This document shows, piece after piece, positions 42,201-57,200 of a stretch of DNA of 64,000 nucleotides. Made by a program: the position numbers and the translations under genes. Origin of the DNA: Patiria pectinifera (Eukaryota > Echinodermata > Asteroidea > Valvatida > Asterinidae). Position 1 is the first letter of the stretch. Each line of letters starts with the position of its first letter. The DNA lies in contig CM057149.1 of assembly GCA_029964075.1 (NCBI GenBank), positions 320,465 to 384,464 of the forward strand, given 5' to 3'. The notes below the pieces were generated by a model, which saw nothing but the letters and a program-made list of their open reading frames with translations, was not told the origin of the DNA and did not search any database.

Positions 42201-45200
42201 TCTTCCATAGCCATTTAATATGATGACAGGCAACATCCTCTCACCTTCTGGGATTTCACTGGTTGCTATACACCATACTTCTCATAAGTAATACTGATAA
42301 TGTGGTGCTCATGTAGCGCTTCATACCAAAGGTCTCAAAGCGCTTCACAATTATTACCCCTGTTCATCAGGCCATGAGACCAGTTTTGGCAGCAGCTCAA
42401 GATCAGCGTGTTCTAGTCTCTACCTATACAGGTACCCATTTATATTCCTGGGTGGAGAGAAGCAATTGTAGTAAATTGTCTTGCCCAAGAACACAAGCAC
42501 CAATTTCCCCGTCAGGATTCAAACCCAAATATCAAGGCACATGAGTCAAACACTGTAACCAATGGACCACATATAACGCTCCACAAGCTAATATTCATTT
42601 TTAATAGCTTTCAAATAACATCGAAGCTAATAGCTTGAATTTTATGTCCATTATCTATTTCCATAATGGGGTTCCCAACATGGAGGTCAGTGGTAATAAA
42701 AATGTTTTTCTTTTATTCTTGGGTCAGGAGCCCAAAATAAGGTCGGTCGGAAATGAGAACCAAAGTAAAAACGGACGCCCTAACATTATCATATCTGATA
42801 CTGATCTTCTCCAACTGGTCATTAATCTCAGAAATTACATTCCACTGCTTTTTTTTTATCTAAATGATTTAATTATTTCTATTGAATGTAGTATTTCTGG
42901 AAGGAATATCATGCCTTGAGTTTATCAGTCATGACCTACCTGCTGACAGTGGCTGGTGAGGCTTGTTCTAAGTCTTTTGGCTCAAAGATCATATTCTGCT
43001 TGTTATTCATCTGAATGATCTCACCACTCATCAGACACAACTGTAGAGAAAAGAAAGTGGAGTACTTTGCAATAACTAGAACAATTCAAGCTTGACAAAT
43101 GTCAGCACCTTTCAGACCTGTTGTTACGTTATCAAGAGCTCTGAGCTGAAAGACAGCTTTGAGTTTTCATTTCAGTATCTCAAGCCATCGATGACATCAA
43201 AGGCTGGATGATTCTTGATCTGGGTTGGTAACAGACACATGGAGTTTGTTCATGCTGCATTGGCCCCACGCCCTGCAGGCTATGAGAAATGATGATGATG
43301 ATGATGATGATGATGATCTTGGAGAACCTACCTTTTTATTATCATCCAGTACAGTATTCATGTTCTCAATCCACACAGCGTCTACCGGACCATCAAACAC
43401 ACACCATTTGCGGTCATCACTTGTACTAGCAGCCTGTTCTCTGAAGATGTTGGCCAGCACACCATCTGACCACTCATGGGAGATGGGGTCAAAGCGGCCA
43501 TACAGCTGACCCATGGTAATAGCTTTGGGATTTAGAATTTGATAGTTGACCTGTAGTTGGAATGAAATTGGACAATAGTATTAACTCTTTCGCTACGGAA
43601 TTAAATTTACCCTTTTCGTCCCAACTGGACGTAATTAAAAGCTGAAAATTCTGCCGAGCGTCGATGTGGGCGCCGCCATCTTTGAATGTATCTCCGTAAA
43701 CAAACTGCTCACAATAACAAAAAGCGCACCCCGGCCAGACGGAGAGCCGCTGGCAGCGGCTCAAACTAGGGTCAGAGGTTATACGATATAAATTATGTAG
43801 ATATGGCCCACGTCATGGGGACACCCTGTTTATTCACAGCGACGCAACCGAGCCGCTGCCAGCGGCTCTCCGTACGACCTGTACAATTTGTATGTGCCGC
43901 TGTCAGCGGCTCGCCGTAGCGAAAGAGTTAAAAGGCAAATGTGTTTATTTGTTGTTATCCACTGGAGTAACAGCCTTGCTTGTGATGTTATAGTATAATG
44001 AGGGTTGGACTCAGGTTAAACATTAAAAGTGTTCATGATCACGCTGGATGCACATTCACGCAATATAATAGCAAGGTTCATTTTTGTCTAAGGCTCCAAA
44101 AACAAATGAACTGGTCAAATCATTATGTTTTAACATATCAATTTGCATACAACAATATGCCATTTAGCTATTTAAACTGCTCATGCACACATTTCATTCA
44201 TTTATATATTTATATATTTTCAGTGGAAAATGCAAGAAAAGATAAGTCCGAGGTTTGCCTTAAATGGATATGATCACACATACTGAAATTTGTATCCTTG
44301 TGGAGACATTTCTTTGTTCTCGTGTACTAAAGTTTTCGAGTTTGAAAGTTCAGTTTCAAAATGCTCTTATTTTAACCAGAATTAATTTCCTTGGCTGAAA
44401 TTCGGACTTAATATCCCTTTTCTAAAACTCTACCATTTGCAACAAATCAACATACCTTGGAAATTCCTAGTTTTTGAGTAAAATCCATATATCCATTTCA
44501 TGAAAACCTTGTGGAGACGTATTCATCTATAGAAATTGCCCTGTGGAGACGTATACAATCTTTTGTTCCCTATTGTGTGCATGTCTCCAGAGGGCACGGT
44601 GTATCAGATCACACGCAGTTGAGAAACCAAACTGTTGTGTTTTTTTTACCTTTCGGTGTCACATTCGCTCACCTTAAATTCCTCCATTAGCTTGTTGGTG
44701 TGTAGTTCTCCCAAGGAGTCTGCCAGCACCTTGAAGGCACTTGTCTTGCCTCCGATGGCATCGCCGACAATCATCAAACCATGACGGACAAGGATCATCT
44801 CATAGATCTGATAAGTAAGGCACTTTGCTTGATTGATGGATTGAACATGTGATATCCATGTTGGATCCATGAACAACACACGAATGTGAATCCAGAATTC
44901 TGTGAATTAACTCACAAAAATCTTCTTTCTCAATCAATATTTGCTTGCCATGTTTACAATTTCAAATTCAACCATATATATACGCCATAGACAGGTTCCG
45001 GTCCTTTCATCACCAATTTGGCTATTATCTATAAAGCGCGTAGTGGGAACCAGTCTACCATTACTGCATGCATGATGCATGTACTTTAGTCTGTCACCAC
45101 CATGAAGGGAATTTGTTGATTGTATCGGTAAAAAACATCAATGAGGATTTCCTTCTGAATATAGCGATTGTAAGTAAGCAAATGGACAAATACGGACAGC

Positions 45201-48200
45201 AGAAATAATATAAGCATTTTTGACGTAAAAAAAGTTGTTGAGAAGCATTTGTATTAATGCGTTTTTTACAGTTTTTTTTACTTGCTGATAAGAATGTTAG
45301 CGTCAGGTACTTAAATAGGGTTGGTCAGTAACCGGAAGCAGAAGTACATTTTTAACAAGGGAACTGGTTAGTGCCACGATCGGCATCAATAGGGTAAGGA
45401 CGGGAACCAGTATGCTTGCAGTGCAGTTTTGTTTGAGTGCAAAAGCAACCCATAACAAACATAATTTCTGGAAGGTTGCTGATGAACAAAATAGAAACAG
45501 TTTGTACGCACGCAATGTATGCAAGCATTTACTGCAAAGACCAAGGGAAACCCAGACTTGAGCCAAGTCTATCTGTTAGTTGTTGTCTCTGATGACAAGA
45601 TAAGAGTAGTACGACAAGCATATTGATCTCCTGCTAAAACAAGGACTATTTAAAAAAAAAAAAAAAAAAAAAGATATCTACATGAACATGTGTCTTACAC
45701 TATGTTCACCAAGAACAATTGAATGGAGTCCCAGGGCTTGCTCACTTACCTGAATGATCTTTTCAATAAACCAAGGTACGGGCTGAAGCTTCTTCTTTAT
45801 AATAGTGTTACTTAATGCCATCTCTAGTTCACCATAGTCTGGCCTGGGCATCTCCAGTCCAGGGAAGAGGTCTGAGATGATACCCTCAAACAGCGGGATG
45901 TCATGTGACAAAAACTGTACAATACAAGGACAAAAAGAAAAGAAATCAGATTCCGCTTAAAACCATTCTACTAGAAAAAACTGTTGTGAATATTTTGCTA
46001 TTTTGCTAGATTTTTAATTTTGCATTTAAAGATCATGAAGTTGAAGTTCCTCTGCCACTTCAGCATATCTTTTTATTGTGTTTTTGACCCTATGATTTGA
46101 AGCAAAATACTTTTTTCCTAATGTTGCATACTTTAATACTTACTTATTCAATGCTTTTCAAAACACAGAGAAAATGTACACTGGCTCATTTAGGGACTCA
46201 AACCAAAGACCTAAATATCAGCAGTGAAAAATATAACATTATCCTCATCAGTTGCATGCATTCAGGATTTCGCTACATTCAATTAAAATGTTGCTATGTA
46301 TATCGCACATCATTGGTGTGTGTGGAACATATGTGACGCGCTAACAAGCACATGCATGTAATGTGCCCTTACTGATCCTACATTCATTGAGCAACAGGTA
46401 CAACACACACTGACAGGAGATAGTATTGCACTGTGTTGGTAAAGGCAACATATGACTTTGTTTTACCTTGGGCAGATTGACATCCTTGATGGATCTGAGT
46501 ACCAGTATGTCTTCAGCAGTCTCTGGGTGTTTGAGCTTTAGGTTACCAGCTGCTGTTAGAACTGATTTCACTGCTCTCATACCATAGTCATAGTGATGTT
46601 GCGATGATAACTACAAATAGATAAAGATATGATATTGAAAGTATCAGTTTCTGTTTTTGTCTTCTGACGAACCAAAACCATCACTCCGAGGTTATCTAGT
46701 TTCAAATATTTTTAATAACTTGATAAAAAGCAAAACCCCCACATATCTGGTTCTAATTACTACTGTTAACAGGCCACCAACAACCACAAAGCACCTGTTC
46801 TGAGCAGAGTTTGTAGGTAGCTACAATCTTAGTAGACAGTGACCTAGCAGCCACAAAACCCATGGAGTACAGGCTGATCTCAGCAATCAAGGCATAGTCT
46901 GGTACCATCATGGCAACAGTCCGGAACAAGACCTGCAACAAATATGTATATCAATTGATATTTAATATACGGCCAAAATGTCCCGATGCAATACCTTGTA
47001 CCTTAACATGCTAAAATAATTTAATCCACACATTTATTGACCAAATAAGGGAATTTTGACCAGCCTTACGGCTGACAAGTAAATATTATGGCAAATGATG
47101 ATATGCTTGTCTTTACTCCATAATTCTATCAGATTGAATCCATTAAACAATTGTTGTCTGCTTTGATGTAGTTCATGGCATATTCTTAACCTGAGAGGTG
47201 ATGGTACTAGAGGGAAAACTGAGGCTGGCATTTACCCCCAAGGGCATACAAAACCCATTCAAAGGAATGTAGCAAAAAGCAGCAGGGACAAAAGTACTGC
47301 CAAGTCTTTGAGACTGATCAGTGTAATGTACCCAGGGAACACAAGGTGATGTACTCCATCATGCCCCGTGTGTGCCTGACAATATGGCAGTCTGATGTGA
47401 AAACATTATCCAGGTTAGATCTGTACTTCTTGTAAGTTACTCAGTTCATCACACAAGTGCAAGATTCCTGAAAGGCCTCGGTTTGGCAAAGACAGTAACT
47501 GAACAGCTCCTCAGAATTCAAAACAAAAATAGCGTTTGGCAAATTGCGTTTATAAGTCAGCTGAAAATGATTCACACGTCGAGGTGCACATTATCAGCAT
47601 TCCAGTCAAAGCATAACAAATCTAGAGGTTTGAAGAGTCAATTCTGTAGCCAAGCATGCAGGCACTTGAATGCTCATGTGTCTTGTGAAGCATGACCTGT
47701 ACTGACCTTGAGGTTGTCTGGTAGTTCTGCCCGTCCTGCATAGCCAGGGTTCATGGTAATGAACATAGTACATGATGGATCCAATGAGATTTCTGTCCCC
47801 TCAAACACAAACTGTGTGACCTGTTCTGCTACAGCTCTTTGGATGCTCTGTATCTGCTGGGCTACTACTGATAAGACCTGCAAGATAAAACAAAATAATA
47901 ATAAAAAAAAAATCAGTTAAAGATTGAAAGCGTTCAAGATCAGTAATTTTAAGAAAGCTCTGTGTTTGATATCAAACACAGGCCAAACTCAAACAGTGCA
48001 CATAAAATTGATTACCATCTTTGGGAACTAACAATAAGTGTTGGCATCACTACTTTGTTTGGTAGGAGATATATGTCAGGCATGCAGTAACACAAAAGCA
48101 ATCAGATCTTAACAAACTCAGTTATGAAATACATTTTACTGAAGAATACTTTTCTTTTAATAAGAAACATCATGAACAAATATCAACAAGAATCTTGAGA

Positions 48201-51200
48201 GACTGTTGCAAATATTTTCACAGGCTTTTTCACTTTATGCTACTTATAGGAACTACAATAGAAAACTTTATTTTCCAATGGGGTTAAGAGCCTTAGAACT
48301 GATGTCTTCAATGTTTATAAATTATGTAGATTTTGGTATGGTGTTGTTGCACGAGTATCACACTATATACAGTTAAGGCGGAAATATCACAATTTTAATG
48401 CAATAAAAAAGAGACAATTTCTTATGAACTAACCTCCAGTTCAATCCTGTTGAACTCGTCAAAGCAAGCCCAGGCCCCAGATGATGCCAAACCTTTGAAG
48501 AATTTGCCCATGGCCTTATAGTCCAGCCCATCCGAACAGTTAAAGACAACACACTGCTTAGCCACAGCCTTAGCCAGATCTTTGCATGTTTCTGTCTTGC
48601 CCGTGCCTGCTGGTCCTTCTGGTGCCCCTCCAAGATTAAGTAGCAGGGCTCCCATCAGAGTTCTGATGAGAACAATTCCAACAAAAAAAATGACATTTGT
48701 GGCGTTATGTGATGCACAATGTTTATGATAAATCAATGTCATGAACATGAACTGATAGTCTGGGACGTGCACACACTTAACTTAATTAAACAAAATTATT
48801 CCATTGGTTTAGAGTATCTAAAATGCTGGTTTAACCAAATTTCAAATGCTGTTCAATGCATATTTTATACATACCTATAGCACCTATCTGTCAATGGTGT
48901 AATGACCAGCCTACTGGTATTCCCCAGATACTCATAGCCATAGGGTACTGTAGTTGTGATCATTCTCACCATGACGCTACCTTCCTCATGATAGTATCTC
49001 AACTGACTGATCCAAGAGAAACTCAGGGGGTCTGTGATGCATTGCTTGCAGAGGTTAGCAACAACGTCACGGGCTGACAAAATAACATAGTAATTACTAC
49101 ATTACTAATAACTGATAATCCATCTGATCCTCAAAACATCAGGAACACAAGCTGTTGGGAGATCAGACTGGCTGTCTGCCAAGCTAGAATAACCTGAAAA
49201 CTCTACCAAGTGCCAGTGATTTCATCTGTTGTGTAATCGAGTTACACAATGTTTTCCAGTTTGAATGTATGACAGTAGTGAATTTATGAGCATACAGGTA
49301 GTGGTGGAATCAATTATACCTATTGCTATGAGTGCATTGCTGGTTAGCATCAAAATGTGTGAAAACATGAAGAAATGGCATTTCAATATCATTGGTCTGA
49401 TTCTGACATCCTTTTGAGGAATGATAACCTTACCGTGAACATCAATGACGATAAGTGCTCCTAATGTAATGCGAGCCATCTTTGTCAGTTTGCCCCGTAC
49501 CAACTCCACTATCTCCTCAATCTGTTTATTGCACTTAGCCAGGTATGACTCTAGTCCATTCTCTTGGATTGCCTACATGAAGAAATAGAGAGAGAACTGG
49601 TCTCATGGTCTGATGAACAGGAATAATAATTGTGAAGCGTTTTGAGACTTTGGTAAAAAGCACTATATAAGCACCACACTATTTATATTACTAGACTGAT
49701 AGCCCACCATGAAGTAATGTATCATTTTACTGTTGGTAATAATTAGAGCACAAACTATGGAGAATCTGACAATACAAGAACACCTCTGAAACTGTTGGTA
49801 CTTTATTGTTTCTGTCATTAAATGAGTACAAAAGGTACTTTTGAGAGCTGTTTTTCAAGTCCTGTCATGCCTGTTTCGACCCGAACGTGCAATTTGTGTA
49901 AAAGTCGTCGTTGCGGGCAGCAAACAAAACACAGTAAATCGTGACGTAATAAACAGGACTCCCGATGCAGAGTAGCATAAACGAGTCCTGTTTATTACGT
50001 CACGATTTACTGTGTTTTGTTTGCTGATTTTACACAAATTGCACGTTCAGGTCGAAACAGGACCTGAAAATAGCTCTCAAAAGTATCCTTTGTACTCATT
50101 TCATGACAGAAACAATAGTCGTTTTTATTTCATCACACCTTAGGCTACATATACCCCCAAAATGACGGAAATGTCTTCGAGCATTCCACAACCTCTTTAA
50201 CAGACTCAAATACCTCAGCGTGTGGTGACTTATGTGATTTAGATTTGAACTTCAGGGGACTCACAACTCTACTACATGTACCAGTATGGTATGGGGTTAG
50301 TAGGTGGCCTTACTTTGGTCACTTCTGATGTCCAATAGATTGTACTTGCTGCAATGACAACCTGACCAGGCCAATTTAACACCCATGTCTTGCGAGGTGT
50401 GTTTGGGTATGCATCCACTGCTTTGCATGTCACCTCCTGTAGGCTTCTCCTCATTATGTCCTCAACCTAAAATAACAACACAACAACTTTTGAGAAACAA
50501 CAACCAAAATCTTGACACCTTATGCAGATGTTGAAGTGCATGTTCATATTGTGTGTACACAGTAGTTTTGAGATTAACCCCTTGAAATTAATCGCATTGT
50601 GCATCTGTCTTACCTGAATTAGCCATTTCTCCACCAGACCATTTGCATCAGAAGGAATGATCTTTGAGCACAGTTCTACTGCTTCCATTTCAGCTGATTC
50701 CATTGCTGTAATCTCCTTGGTGTCAGTGAAGGACAACTTGGCAATACCCTCAAAGCACTTCTTGAGGTGAGGCTGGACACGAAGTGGATCCTTAGTCTCT
50801 GAAAGGATCTCCAACAGCTCATCATTAGACAAGAAGAAGAACCTGATTAGAAACAAATCGGTTTTTTTAAGTGATATTCAAAGAAAATCAAAGAATGAAC
50901 AGTAGGTTGTAAGAGGAGATTCAGAACGCACTGTTTGCCGAGTTCAGTATCTATCAGAGATGAAACTGGCATATGGCAAAAAAAATTGGAAAATAGGCCG
51001 AACAAAAATACGTGTCTGAAATCTGGGCCGCGCTGCAGTTACACACATGCATGTACAATACACTTCATGCCCAATTTCCGGACACCAACTCCTTCTTTAT
51101 TTTTGATTCAAACAAAATTTTACGATGAAAAGGTCAGTGTTTTCATTGCATAAAACGCCTGAATTACGGTTAGTGTAATGGGGTCATCAACAAAAAAGTT

Positions 51201-54200
51201 CACTCCTTACTCTTAAAAGTCCGAAAGACAAGGCACCGTTCATGGTGCTTCAATCATGTCCATGATTCAACCACACAACTCCACTACTCCACTTGCATTC
51301 GTACGTGGGGAAAAATCAGGCATTATCGTCTTTCTCTTCCAACAAATGCCAGTGAAATGTTTCGCTAATGCTCTCTTCGCTATCCTCGAGATAATCATCA
51401 TGATTTTTATTTTTAAAAACATTGCATTTTGTACAACTAAATCTGAAACCTCAGAAAATCGCACAACTTAATGATTTTATCCACTGGATCGTTCACGAGG
51501 CTACCCGTTCCCGACCGACCATGTGCTAGCAGCCGGACGGTATACAGTGTGCGGTACGTACGCTGGTACCATTGCATATCATCTTTGTACAGTACATATT
51601 GCACGCACATGCGACACAGTGATTTTTCCATGTCACCTGTCAATGTTTAACCTTTTGTCCAGCCGGAAAAGGCTCCAATCAGTGTTATGGCCTGTGTTTC
51701 TACCGTTGAAACACTCCAATAACGAATGGTGAAAGAGATTAAAACTACGTTCGCGATGATTTTAACGTGCCATTTCCATCGACTTTTCTTCGAAATTATG
51801 ATTGAAATAAAATGACATTTTGTGAAAAAATTGTTACACAAAATCAAATTTTGTGGGACACATTGTAAGAAAATCGGAAATTTCGTTGGAAAATTCAAAA
51901 AGCCGGATTTCTGATTTAAATCGGAAAAGTTTCATCTCTGATCTATACATTGTGGAACACTGCACTATCATACAACAGTCAAAGAAATGGTTGATGAGGA
52001 TAGGTTTATATGGCCACAGCCATACAACTGACAAAAGAAAGGAAAAGATTCAATCTTCTATTTCAAAGACTAGTCAATGTTAAATAGTATATGTCACTTA
52101 ATTCTGGACAGTCACATGACTTGCCACTGACCCAATAAACAAGTAAAATAACTTGAGTTGCACCATTGCTTACGGTTTCATGAATCTACTGTAGGACAAT
52201 TATTTCAACTATGATAAAAAAGATGTATTCAAATGCTTAACACCTTTTTTCATAGGTTTTGTATGACTTTTTTTGTTTGGTTCCACTAACCTTGGAAAGA
52301 ACAGTCTTTTCTTCTCCAGGTAGTCATTCAGACCTTTCTGTATGGTGTCTAGAAGAACTTCTGACTTCTGCAGATTTTCTAGCATATGAGGCTGGGCTGT
52401 CACGACTAACGCACGAGTGTTTATCACAGCAGTCTGCATGATGTCTCTCCTTATTAGCACAAAACGTAAACAATGTAACAACCAATTCGTAATCATATTG
52501 GACATTTTTTCACTAATAAACACAGGCACTGCAGGATAGATAATGAACAACATAAAACTGCTTTTTAAAAATTTATGGACAAAGTGAAAATCGGCTATTA
52601 AATCCCAAGCAGTAAAATATTGTAAGGCATTTCAGTTGGTAACAGTCCCTTGGTAAGTTTCCTGTGCTTTTATGTTTAAGCAATATATTTCTTTATCCCA
52701 TTAATTCAATGTTTTACTATCAACTGAAGCATTGAATGTTTCTTCACGTATCTCTCAATACATTATTTATAGGACTAGGAATGAGGTACATTGATAGTGC
52801 AGACAACCTCAGTAATTATTTTGAGATTTATTTCGTGATAAAACTGATGAATAATCAATTGAATATGTTAAGGTATGTGAACAGAGCAGGACACTTAATT
52901 TGCTCCAATAATCTCAGTGTAACCTCATTCCAATTCATTTGTCAATCACAAATCTTCAAGTCAATTACCAATTCTCATCAACATCTGTGAACATAGATCC
53001 CTCCACTGGTATCTGGCGGCGAATGTCTGCCGATCCAAAGATTGGTTCAAGATATAGCCAGGCTGCTTGGACCTTGAGCCAAGAGTCTAGAATATCACTC
53101 ATACGATGCTGCAAGGATCAAGGACAAAAATTAAAAGTGAGAGATGTTTTTCTGGACAACCACGGAGCTGTTTCCCTTTTTGTTTAGCTCGGACGTATGT
53201 CTATATAATAGGTTGTATTGCAATGATGGTGTGTCATTTGGAAAATTTGAAAATTTATGCAGGTGAATATGAAAAATTGACATAAGACTATGGAATTTGT
53301 GAGTTTTATAAGGTGTCACATGACATGACATGAGGTCAATATTTATTATAGGGAGTCATAATTATTGGATGGTCTTTTTATTTGCAAAGTGTAAGGTTGA
53401 GTTGCTTTCAAATCATGTAGAACAAGGTGAATGATTTTCGGCAGTAGAAAATTGTACATGGGCAATCCTATCATTACAGACAAAACAAATTGAAATACTT
53501 GCAGTGACAGCAAATTTTATAAATTCAGTACAACTCCAGCGTACAGGGTGAATAAAAAAAAAAACGAAACCCAAATGTCAGAATTATTGTTTTAGCCAAG
53601 TTCTGCATGTAGTATTTTCAAAATCTAGGATATGAAAGCCAAATTCATACGCTTTCTTTTAGTACAAAAATCATTCAAATCACTCATGTACTTTTCAAGT
53701 TATGGAATTTTAAACACAACTACCGTTTTAAGGTTCTGTCCACGGATCACAAAAAAGTTCAGTGTTCTTTCAGCAAAACGAAAAGAAATCACATATAATA
53801 GGAATATGTGTGAATTGTTTTCGTTTTGCTGAAAGAACGCACACCTTTTTTTGTGATCCGTGTGTTTAAAATTCCGTAACTTGAAAAGTACAGAAGTGAT
53901 TTGAATGATTCCTGTACTAAAGGAAAGCTCATGAATTGGGCTTTCATATCCTAGATTTTGAAAGTGCTACATGCAGAACTTCCCCAAAACAATGATCCCA
54001 ACATTTGGGTTTCGGGGTTTTTTTTACTCACCCTGTAGAACTGAATTTATAATATGCCATGGTTGAAGTATTGTTAACTGCATTAATTAATGAGACACAT
54101 GTATAAGCACTGTAAACAACTGTTACGGACATCACACATTCTGACATACCGGTAGGTAAAACAACCTAAGATGCAAATGAATACAAACTTTCAACAAAAT

Positions 54201-57200
54201 GGAGCTGTGGTTTTCTAGATGTAGGCCTTTTAAAATGCATCTTTAAGATGATGGGTCAAAGTGTGTGTCAAGTTAGAAGACTTCAGATTCATAAATGTGC
54301 CCAAATGGGTGGGTAGAAGAACACACACATACAAATCTTGTGCACAAAGGACTCAATCTTCTTTTAAGTTCACGAGTCAGTTATCAATTTGAATTTAGTC
54401 TAGTGCTGATTTCTGCAATTAAAGAAAGGAGAAGAAATCTACGGTAGAGTATCTAAAGCCACATGACATTTCTACTGAAACCCTACTTCCTAACAGCTTT
54501 CAAAGCTGAAAGATCAATAATTACATGTAAGTGCAAAATAATTGAATGTTTTCCTTTTTGTTTTCCATTGCAGATTCTAGATTCTCTACTCACCAACGTT
54601 TCTTCCCAGACTTTCACTTGCTTCTCAAATGGAGCAATGAATGGTGATCCCCTCATGGTTGAGGTCTTGACGATGTGATCTTCTAGCAGGACTTGCACAT
54701 CTTCAGGAGATGACAGGATACTCAGTTCAGTGTCTTTGTACTCAGTGAAGTTGAAATGAACAGACTCCCAATCATCCTTCATCTTCATTAGAGCCTGCAA
54801 TCAACATTGGCATGATGCAAACATCAGACTGATTCATAGTGTTGTAGTCAAGATCTGGAAGTTCGAGACCAAGACAGAGACCTGGATGCCCGAGGCGGAG
54901 ACCGAGACCTTGAGGTTTGAGACCGAGACTGAGACTTGATGGTCCGAGACCGAGACTTTGAGGCTTCACGTTTAATTACATATAAGTAAAGTAAAAAGAA
55001 AGAATATACATGCATAATGACATATGCGTACACACATACTGGAATTTGTATCCTTGTGGAGTCATTTCTTTGTTCTCGTGTACCGAGAACAAAAGTTTTC
55101 GAGTTTGAAAGTGTACTTTCAAAATGCTCTTATTTTAACCAGTAAGAATTTCCTAGGCTGAAATTTGCACTTAATATCCCTTACAGAAAATACTTCCATT
55201 GGCGACAGATCAACACACCTTGGAAATTCCTAGTTTTTTAGTAAAATTCAAATATCTATTTCGTGATAACCTTGTGGAGACGTATTCACCTATAGAAATT
55301 GCCCTGTGGAGACTTATACAATCTTTCGTTCCCTATTGTGCACATGTCTTCAAAAGGGTTCCATGTAACGGATCAGTCATCTTCACACCGTTTAATCGTG
55401 TTTACGTTTGTACACTAACTTTTTAGGAAGACTTCCATATGTTTTGTACACAACCCCAACCGCGGACGCACCGGTACCGTATGCTTGGAATCACGGACGA
55501 TATTGTTCTCTTTTGTTCTCCAGCATTTTTCCTCCATGGTTTGAATAGACACAGGTTTGTTATGGTGTAAATGGAGGATTTGGGATGTAAATGGAGGATG
55601 AAGGTTTGCCTCTTCCCTTTTCCTTGTTTATACTTAAATATATTTTGCAACAGCTCTCACTGGTTTTGTAAACCTTTTCTAATCGAGGTCATCCTCAATT
55701 TGGTTCCTGTCCTCAATTCAACAATGATGTTGTACATGTGTGTCCTCAAGGCTCAATTTACACCATAACACGCACCATTTTTTTGTTTGTGGTATAGTGG
55801 TAAAGTGATATTGGTTGAGTCTTAACAAGTGCATTTCATCAAGGCTTATTACAAGCCAATGTTTAATTAGAAGGGCCTCCTTAATTTGAGGGATCATAAA
55901 TTACTTTGTGTGAGTAATAAAGACAAGCAACATGTTGTTGCTGAGTTCAGATTGTTTAAGGTTCATGAGAATTTGAGTAAGTTGATTTCACATTTTAGAG
56001 GAAGGAAGTTCAAAATACACCCTGCTGATCCTTCATGATGCCTCTAGCATTAGTGATTGAACATGCTGCATACTGGTGGTCTTGATCCTGAGACCAACAA
56101 AATAAGACCGAGACCATGGGGTACCAAGACGGAGACCAGAAAAACTGGTCTTGAGACCGGTCTCAAGACATACAGCACTGCTGATTCAAAAGCAATCAAC
56201 TGTCTCTTAAACTTAATAAAACCCCAAAATTCAATCTGTAGTGCCACAGCAACAAATATAAAAATGCTTTCAGATCAGGCAATAGTATAAAATTCCTCCA
56301 TTGTCTTCATCATAAGCTTAAATATCAAAAGCATATCCATTCTTATAACTCACCTGACAAATACAGCTCTGATTTTTCAAATTTGAATTTCTTTTGTTCA
56401 ATGCAAAATTTCTTGAGCAGCCTTCCCCAAGTTTCAGACATTCTCTCACTTCATCTTGTAGGCAGGTGCTCTTTGTCTCATTAATGAGTCACTATCTCTA
56501 TCTGTCTTTAATCCATCAATCATGGGAGTTTCTAATGTATTCTTCATATACATGCATTTTCACAGTATTGTCAAAAAGTGTACTTAGTGAGCTGAAACTT
56601 TGACAGGTTAGTTGTTAAATTACCTGCTTCAGATTGATTGTATTGTTCTTTCTTGAATTGGCAAAGACACATTTTTTTTGCAACTGGTGTCAATTACTTT
56701 AGCCATGCCACCTCAACATGTTACAAATGAACAAAGTACATGTACATAATACAAACCAGTAGCACATTATTGCAGTAACTCAATCTAACAACATTGTTAC
56801 CTAGCCATGCCACCTCAACATGTTACAAATGAACAAAGTACACGTACATAATACAAACCAGTAGCACATTATTGCAGTAACTCAATCTAACCACATTGTT
56901 ACCTTTTCAAGCGCAAACTCCTTGCTTGCCTGCGAACTGATCTCTGTTAGATCCTCTAGGTACTTCTCAAGACCCATCTGTAGCATCTCCAGTAATGGTG
57001 TCTCCTTTGTTGGGGTCATGTTAAATCCAGCCTGGATATAATATCATGATCCCACGAGGAAAAATGTCAAGTCAATTCTTAACGTTTGTGTACATTTTAC
57101 TTAAATGTTCAACCATTGGCACCACTACTCATTGTATTGCACTGTATTTATTTGCTGATGAATCTATTAAAACGTACAGTGCTTGGGCAGTTAGGGGCCT

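Noticed and set aside
44649-44672. Alternative donor for exon 20 that would add VSECDTE
   Set aside because: It would add 23 bases and shift the frame into exon 21. The GTGAGC donor keeps phase and conserved sequence.
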